Source of the DNA: JBDROX01 sp043809645
GTDB taxonomy: Bacteria > Patescibacteriota > Patescibacteriia > Magasanikbacterales > UBA922
NCBI GenBank assembly: GCA_043809645.1
Contig: JBDROX010000004.1
Coordinates: forward strand, 1 to 8,497
Reading direction: 5' to 3'
Length of the DNA stretch: 8,497 bases
Below, one piece after another: positions 4,350 to 8,497 of this stretch. The first letter of the stretch is position 1, and each line of letters begins with the position of its first letter. The notes beneath the pieces were generated by a model. That model was not told the origin of the DNA. It saw nothing but the letters and a program-made list of their open reading frames with translations, and did no database searches. The position numbers were made by a program, and so were the translations under genes.

Positions 4350-7100
4350 TCACCTTTCAATCCGCATCTCCAGTCCTGGACCCAGTACAACTGTATCACG
4401 TCTATTGAGTTTGTTCTCGAGTATGAGCTCTGCAAGTCTGTTCTCTACCAAATCTTGAATTGCACGTCTCAATGGCCGGGCACCGAACTCTGGGTCAAAG
4501 CCAGCATCCGCCAGTGCTTCGAGAGCTGGCTCTTCTGTTCTCAAAAATATTCCTCTTTCTTCAAGATCTCTGGCCACACGAGTAAGCATCAGCTTCGCAA
4601 TATGCTTTATTTCTGCTCTTTCGAGAGATTTGAATAAAACTATACCATCAAATCTATTTAAAAATTCTGGTCTATAATACTTCTTGAGTTCTCCACGAAT
4701 GATCTCTTCTCTGATCTGTTCAAGCGGAACACCCGCAGATATCTGCTTCTGAACATAGTTTGTACCAGCATTAGAAGTTGCAATGATAATAGCATTGGTA
4801 AAATCAATAACCCTTCCAACACTGTCAGTCAAACGACCATCATCAAAGACTTGTAAGAAAAGATTGAGAATGTCTGGATCTGCCTTCTCCATCTCATCGA
4901 GGAGGACGAGGGAGAATGGATTCTGCCTGACTGCTTCTGTGAGAATTCCTGTCCCCTGCTGCCCCGGCTGACCGATCAATCGATACACTCCGCTTTTATC
5001 CTGATACTCACTCATGTCAATACGAATCATGCGTTCCTCTCCCCCAAAATACACACTTGCAATAGTCTTGGCAAGTTCTGTCTTTCCAACACCCGTTGGA
5101 CCAAGGAAAAGAAAATTTGCAATTGGTCTTTTCTGAGAACGGATCTCTGCACGCGCTCGGCGGAGAGCATTGGCAACAAGTTTCACTGCTTCATCCTGCC
5201 CCACTACACGCTTGTGCATTTCATCTTCAAGACGGAGGAGCTTCTTTGACTCCTCTTCAGAAATGCTTGTAGCAGGAATTCCAGTCTTACTACTGATAAT
5301 CTGTGCGACATCTTCTGCACTCACAAGTGAGTCTTCTCCCCTCTTTCCCCTTGCTACACTTGCTGCCTCTGTCACCACACCAATTGCACTCTCTGGTAAG
5401 TTTTGGTCATGCAAATATTTTTCTGCAAGCCGAACAGCCTGCTCGAGTGCATTGTAGGAAAAGAAAACTCTGTGTTTATATTCAAGATGACCTGCTTTTG
5501 ATTCAAGCACTTGGATAGACTGGTTCTCATCCATGATATTAACATCAACGCGACCAAGAACACTTCCAACTTCTGTATTTACAATGTGTTGATTAAAACC
5601 ATCTGAGGTGGTCGTTGCAAACGAAAGAAACTGACCGCCCCCAAGATACTCCGCAAGGGTCTCTGTAACGTCAAGCCCTGCGCCACCACCAGTACTTCCA
5701 GCCCCAGCAAGATCCTGAATATTTCGAATAAAGAGGATGACGTTGCCAGCCTTTGCGATCTCATTCATCATATTAATGAGACGCTCCTGTGCACCACTCA
5801 CTGTAGTCCCAGCGAGAAGTGCAGATGTGGAGAGTTGAACAAGACGCTTGTCTTTCAAACGCTCTGGTACTTTATCTTCCACCATGAGCTGTGCAATTCC
5901 TTCGATAATACTCATCTTTCCAGCACCTCTGTCACCAACAAGAAGAACACTCTGCCTTCCGCCTTCAATAATACGAAATATTTCATCAATCTCCGCGTCA
6001 CGTGCTACGCATGGCGCAAGTCTTCCGTACTTAGCAGCCATAGTTACATCCTGACTAAAACGATTCAGATATGGCGTTGCCACAGCTGTCATAGCGCGGT
6101 CAAGCCCATACTTACTTCTATGCATGGCTGCACTCTGAAGCTCCTGATACTGCCTTTTCAAACGCTCACGTATTCGAAGCCACTCAACCACGTTTGTAAG
6201 CTTTTGCTTATCAATCTCAAGATCATAAAGTAGCTCCTGTAGACGTTCTGAATGAGCTACCGTAGAAATAAGAAGCTCTGTGACATGCACAAAGTCCTGC
6301 CTGTCCTCATATGCAAGCTCATAGGAATGAAAAAGAATCTGAATAAATTCCTCTGAAAACAAAGGTTCGTTTTGTCCTTGTTTCCCTTCAAAACCCTTCA
6401 GGATAATTTCTTGCAGTTGCTTGACTGGAATACCAAGTCTGATAAAAAGATTCCGCACGCTCTGGACTGTTAGCAGTCCATAAAACACATGTTCTGGAAG
6501 CAGCCTGGTGGAACCATTGGTGTCTGCTGCGTCGAAGACAGCTTCCATAACGTTATGTGCTTCTTCTGTAAAAACATCAGCAATATCTAACCTTTTTGAT
6601 CTTGGCACTTTCTTGGCGCCATCCCAAGAGTTTATTTTATTTGATTCCAATTCTGATACGTCTGTTGGGGTTTCTTCGTATGGTTCCACATGGACAGGGT
6701 CTTTCCTCAGAGAAACTCTTCTGTAAATAACAAAACTAAAAGCTGTAATAGCAAGCCAAAATAAAGCCTGTGTACCATTTCCCGTAGTTCTCCAATAAAA
6801 GAGGGTAAATACATCAAGTACTTCATTTGATCTATATATGAACCAACCAAACAATCCAAAAAACAAAAGCCCTACGAGCACAGCAGCAATTGACTCACCT
6901 TTCTGCAGACCTCGCCTCGCCTTTCTGAGCCGAATATGATATCTCGTCATTGGCATACCCCAGTAGAGAAGATGCTTCCTGGGCATACAGATACTTCCCC
7001 TCCCGCCACAAAAACTGCAAGAACGCATCCCAATATGACCCGACCCCTGGCAGGTGGTGCATGTCAGCACATCAATTGGTGACAATTTCTCAAAAAGCAT
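4350..7100 (-). CDS. Membrane-anchored Clp-family AAA+ ATPase with N-terminal zinc ribbon
   Basis: A 916-residue double-ring Clp/Hsp100-type protein. Domains: DnaJ-type zinc ribbon with two CxxCxGxG-like knuckles (Cys14/17 and Cys28/31); basic stretch 57-67; two membrane spans (about 71-89 and 112-127) giving a hairpin with both ends inside; acidic linker 134-160; Clp_N repeats (about 170-315); AAA+ module D1 (about 350-570); AAA+ module D2 (about 615-910). D2 looks active: Walker A GPTGVGKTE (667-675), Walker B LVLLDE (731-736), sensor-1 TSN (775-777), arginine finger in RPEFLNRFD (810-818), sensor-2 GARPLRR (873-879). D1 is degenerate: Walker A is GDRGAGKMS (389-397) and the Walker B acidic pair is Arg-Asn (459-460). 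There is no ClpB/ClpC middle domain and no clear IGF/VGF ClpP loop. It lies 2 bases after a membrane protein gene and next to the WecA-like gene. Its role is probably remodelling or extraction of membrane-associated proteins, by inference. Confidence 0.9.
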   Translation of the reverse strand: MLFEKLSPIDVLTCTTCQGSGHIGMRSCSFCGGRGSICMPRKHLLYWGMPMTRYHIRLRKARRGLQKGESIAAVLVGLLFFGLFGWFIYRSNEVLDVFTLFYWRTTGNGTQALFWLAITAFSFVIYRRVSLRKDPVHVEPYEETPTDVSELESNKINSWDGAKKVPRSKRLDIADVFTEEAHNVMEAVFDAADTNGSTRLLPEHVFYGLLTVQSVRNLFIRLGIPVKQLQEIILKGFEGKQGQNEPLFSEEFIQILFHSYELAYEDRQDFVHVTELLISTVAHSERLQELLYDLEIDKQKLTNVVEWLRIRERLKRQYQELQSAAMHRSKYGLDRAMTAVATPYLNRFSQDVTMAAKYGRLAPCVARDAEIDEIFRIIEGGRQSVLLVGDRGAGKMSIIEGIAQLMVEDKVPERLKDKRLVQLSTSALLAGTTVSGAQERLINMMNEIAKAGNVILFIRNIQDLAGAGSTGGGAGLDVTETLAEYLGGGQFLSFATTTSDGFNQHIVNTEVGSVLGRVDVNIMDENQSIQVLESKAGHLEYKHRVFFSYNALEQAVRLAEKYLHDQNLPESAIGVVTEAASVARGKRGEDSLVSAEDVAQIISSKTGIPATSISEEESKKLLRLEDEMHKRVVGQDEAVKLVANALRRARAEIRSQKRPIANFLFLGPTGVGKTELAKTIASVYFGGEERMIRIDMSEYQDKSGVYRLIGQPGQQGTGILTEAVRQNPFSLVLLDEMEKADPDILNLFLQVFDDGRLTDSVGRVIDFTNAIIIATSNAGTNYVQKQISAGVPLEQIREEIIRGELKKYYRPEFLNRFDGIVLFKSLERAEIKHIAKLMLTRVARDLEERGIFLRTEEPALEALADAGFDPEFGARPLRRAIQDLVENRLAELILENKLNRRDTVVLGPGLEMRIER

Positions 7101-7102
7101 AC

Positions 7103-7459
7103 CTATGGTAAGAATGATTGAGCTAGCATGTAGATTACAAATGCAGGAAAAGCAAGCCAGAGAAAGAGCATCAGGAGAAGAATAAGCACCCAGAAAAAAA
7201 GCCCAATCCCACGAAAAATAACATTAAAAAATCTCACAATAAAACTTGTGAGTCTTCCCTGCCAGTCTCGCTGACCATACATTGGCACAAAAATATTCTT
7301 GAGCCAAAGACCAGGCGCTAGATATGAGTTGGCAAACAAAAATAAATCCCAAAGATATAATAAAACTCTTCTCAGTCCAGCAGAATACCACCAGAAAGGA
7401 AAAAACACCAAATCAATAATAAAATCTATTGCCAGTCGCTGTGCAATGAGTACCCACAT
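7103..7459 (-). CDS. Small multi-span membrane protein of unknown function
   Basis: I do not recognise a family for this 118-residue protein. It is extremely hydrophobic and aromatic. Likely spans are about 9-29, 32-50, and a long hydrophobic block 74-116 that is probably two spans. Between them is a short polar loop (about 54-72, containing YGQRDWQGR). There is no signal-peptide cleavage site, cysteine pair or catalytic motif. The stop codon lies 2 bases before the ATG of the Clp-like ATPase, so the two genes are co-transcribed and probably translationally coupled. That suggests the products work together at the membrane, for example as a membrane partner of the anchored ATPase. The ATG at 7459 is the first start after the upstream terminator and lacks an obvious Shine-Dalgarno sequence. 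Confidence 0.8.
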   Translation of the reverse strand: MWVLIAQRLAIDFIIDLVFFPFWWYSAGLRRVLLYLWDLFLFANSYLAPGLWLKNIFVPMYGQRDWQGRLTSFIVRFFNVIFRGIGLFFWVLILLLMLFLWLAFPAFVIYMLAQSFLP

Positions 7460-7482
7460 ACAAAACGTAATTCTTTTTTATG

Positions 7483-7493
7483 ATTATAGTATA
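7483..7493 (-). promoter_or_regulatory. Candidate -10 element for the membrane protein/Clp-like operon
   Basis: On the - strand, TATACT (7493-7488) and TATAAT (7488-7483) overlap by one base just downstream of the ftsL terminator and 24-34 bases upstream of the membrane-protein ATG. No good -35 box exists at 16-18 bases upstream, where the terminator hairpin lies, and there is no TGn extension. A promoter is expected here because a terminator separates this operon from rsmH-ftsL, but only the -10 is visible. Confidence 0.4.
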
Positions 7494-7500
7494 TCATGGA

Positions 7501-7527
7501 AATAAAAAAACTCCTATGAGGAGTTTT
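7501..7527 (-). terminator. Rho-independent terminator after the ftsL-like gene
   Basis: AAAACTCC (7507-7514) and GGAGTTTT (7520-7527) form a perfect 8-bp stem around the loop TATGA. On the - strand the stem is followed by a run of seven T residues (7510-7504), then ATT. It starts about 15 bases after the stop of the ftsL-like gene, ending the rsmH-ftsL transcript. Confidence 0.88.
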
Positions 7528-7541
7528 GACTGTTTTGAAGC

Positions 7542-7883
7542 CTAGCGTCTTGCAACAGCTGAACGCTGCGCGACATAATCAATGTTTCCAGCCACAACCA
7601 TTTCCATGCCTTCGAGTCGCTCCTGAATAGATTCCATCGATCGATATTTTGAAATTTCTACTTCAAGTTTCTGTGTCTCTTTCTCCAGCGATTCTATCTG
7701 TGACTCGAGGTCGCTCAGCTCATATCCCCTACTCGATACCGCATTTGTTTGAAACAGATAGAGCACTCCAAACACAACAATACAAACAATAAGACTTGTT
7801 CTAAAAGCGGCGCTTACTACCCATTTCTTCATAGCCATCTTTTTCTCCCTCATTGTCTGTTTTTTTGTTGCAAATGATTTCAT
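7542..7883 (-). CDS. FtsL/DivIC-like bitopic cell division protein
   Basis: A short single-span protein in the position of ftsL directly after rsmH. FtsL/DivIC proteins bridge FtsQ/DivIB to the septal synthase complex at the division site. The 113 residues contain a strongly basic cytoplasmic N-terminus (1-28), one membrane span (about 28-45), and a heptad-like Leu/Ile/Glu/Lys coiled coil (about 55-95), followed by a short conserved-looking tail with MVVAGNIDYV (95-104). This architecture fits FtsL/DivIC, whose sequences are poorly conserved, so the name rests on architecture and location. Two starts are plausible. The ATG at 7883 is 8 bases after rsmH but has no ribosome site. The ATG at 7838 (residue 16) has AGGGAG about six bases upstream and would give a 98-residue protein. 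The gene ends the transcript at a strong terminator. Confidence 0.78.
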   Translation of the reverse strand: MKSFATKKQTMREKKMAMKKWVVSAAFRTSLIVCIVVFGVLYLFQTNAVSSRGYELSDLESQIESLEKETQKLEVEISKYRSMESIQERLEGMEMVVAGNIDYVAQRSAVARR

Positions 7884-7891
7884 AAAAATAT

Positions 7892-8497
7892 TTATGTATG
7901 TTTTTGAACCACACGAAGCTTTGCGCTGCGTGCTCGAGGATTCTTCAGGAGCTCCTCATCTGATGTAATGATTGGTTTTTTTGTAATAATAGAAACCTCT
8001 GACTTCTTGCTCTTGAAAAAATGTTTTACAATTATGTCTTCCAAAGAATGAAACGTAATAACTGCAATTCTGCCTCCTGGCTGGACGACTCGTACCGCTT
8101 GATCTAACCCACTCTTCAAAACTTCAAACTCATTGTTGACTGCTATGCGAAGTGCTTGGAATACCTGTGTTGCAGGATGAGTTCCGCCTATCCATGGCAC
8201 TTCTTTGTCAGAATGCAATTTCACTCTGTACACAGTCAGAACAACATTCACCAGATCCTCAACCGTCTCGAGCCCATACTCTTCTCTTTTTTCTACAATT
8301 GCTTTTGCAATATCCTTTGAAAATTTTTCTTCTCCGTACGAAGTAAATACTTGTTCCAGTGCATCTGTATCCATTGTATTTACCAGTTCTGCGGCAGTGC
8401 ATTTCCCATAGAGAGGTTGACCATCCAGACCAAGCGGTGGATCAGTAGCCTCATGTATGCATTCCATCCTGGTGTCATAACGCATATCCAGCGGCTC
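7892..8497 (-). CDS. rsmH: 16S rRNA (cytosine-1402-N4)-methyltransferase RsmH/MraW (5' partial)
   Basis: RsmH methylates N4 of C1402 in 16S rRNA using S-adenosylmethionine; its gene normally opens the division and cell-wall (dcw) cluster. The frame runs off the window end: Glu-Pro-Leu-Asp precedes the Met at 8485, matching the internal family motif GPLDMR(M/Y)D. The true start and the SAM-binding N-terminal part are therefore outside. Numbered from that Met, visible motifs are TAAELVNT (30-37), YGEEKFS..IA.AIVE (50-65), HPATQVFQALRIAVNNE (103-119), GGRIAVITFHSLEDIIVKHFF (137-157) and NPRARSAKLR (182-191). The stretch between MRYD and TAAELVN is about 25 residues, where common homologues have only about six, so there is an insertion of roughly 20 residues with Cys9 and Cys29. 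The ftsL-like gene follows after 8 bases. Confidence 0.95.
   Translation of the reverse strand, partial: EPLDMRYDTRMECIHEATDPPLGLDGQPLYGKCTAAELVNTMDTDALEQVFTSYGEEKFSKDIAKAIVEKREEYGLETVEDLVNVVLTVYRVKLHSDKEVPWIGGTHPATQVFQALRIAVNNEFEVLKSGLDQAVRVVQPGGRIAVITFHSLEDIIVKHFFKSKKSEVSIITKKPIITSDEELLKNPRARSAKLRVVQKHT

Noticed and set aside
4350..4352. Possible recoding of TGA as glycine, as in some candidate-phylum bacteria.
   Set aside because: TGA ends the Clp-like gene at the expected C-terminal length and coincides with the start of the next gene, so it acts as a stop.
5170..6233. Long open frames on the + strand opposite the Clp-like gene.
   Set aside because: They are Ser/Ala/Leu-rich antisense shadows of a well-conserved coding gene, without recognisable domains or ribosome sites.
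4350..7100. Plain annotation as ClpC or ClpB.
   Set aside because: The middle domain is absent, the ClpP loop is not visible, D1 is degenerate, and the zinc ribbon and membrane hairpin are foreign to both families.
1..8497. CRISPR arrays, insertion sequences, tRNA or rRNA genes, phage genes.
   Set aside because: Intergenic gaps are all under about 90 bases and hold none of these; no transposase or repeat array is seen.

Overview
The window is an AT-rich bacterial chromosome segment packed with housekeeping and cell-envelope genes. It has very short intergenic gaps and no stretch over 300 bases without a gene. The gene content and several idiosyncratic proteins suggest a Candidate Phyla Radiation (Patescibacteria) genome. 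These are a membrane-anchored Clp-like ATPase with an N-terminal zinc ribbon, bL21 without an adjacent bL27 gene, a divergent RecR, and a short rsmH-ftsL cluster. This assignment is an inference from protein character, not a database result. TGA is used as a normal stop (end of the Clp-like gene), so the genetic code looks standard and not the TGA=Gly code of some relatives.

Layout: On the + strand, a 5'-truncated replicative helicase gene (dnaB, 1-1365) is followed by ybaB/ebfC (1436-1738) and recR (1763-2362), a replication and recombination-repair group. A hairpin at 2376-2401 separates recR from the convergent rplU (2409-2723, bL21), which has its own near-consensus sigma-70 promoter (2764-2800). 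That promoter carries a perfect inverted repeat overlapping its -35 box.

On the - strand, transcribed from high to low coordinates, come rsmH (7892-8497, cut by the window edge) and an FtsL/DivIC-like protein (7542-7883), closed by a rho-independent terminator (7501-7527). Next is a tight group of four genes: a 118-residue multi-span membrane protein (7103-7459), a 916-residue Clp-family AAA+ ATPase (4350-7100), a WecA/TagO-like polyprenyl-phosphate sugar-1-phosphate transferase (3259-4347), and a membrane-anchored DUF192 protein (2807-3286). Spacings of 2 bases and an overlap of 28 bases indicate one transcript.

The most unusual object is the Clp-like ATPase. It joins a DnaJ-type zinc ribbon, a two-span membrane hairpin and a Clp_N region to two AAA+ modules. 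The first module has lost Walker B, the Walker A Thr and its pore tyrosine. The second has intact catalytic residues but a shortened pore loop without the usual Gly-Tyr-Val-Gly. With its small membrane neighbour it could form a membrane-tethered remodelling machine that differs from classical ClpA/B/C. RecR also carries changes at TOPRIM acidic positions.
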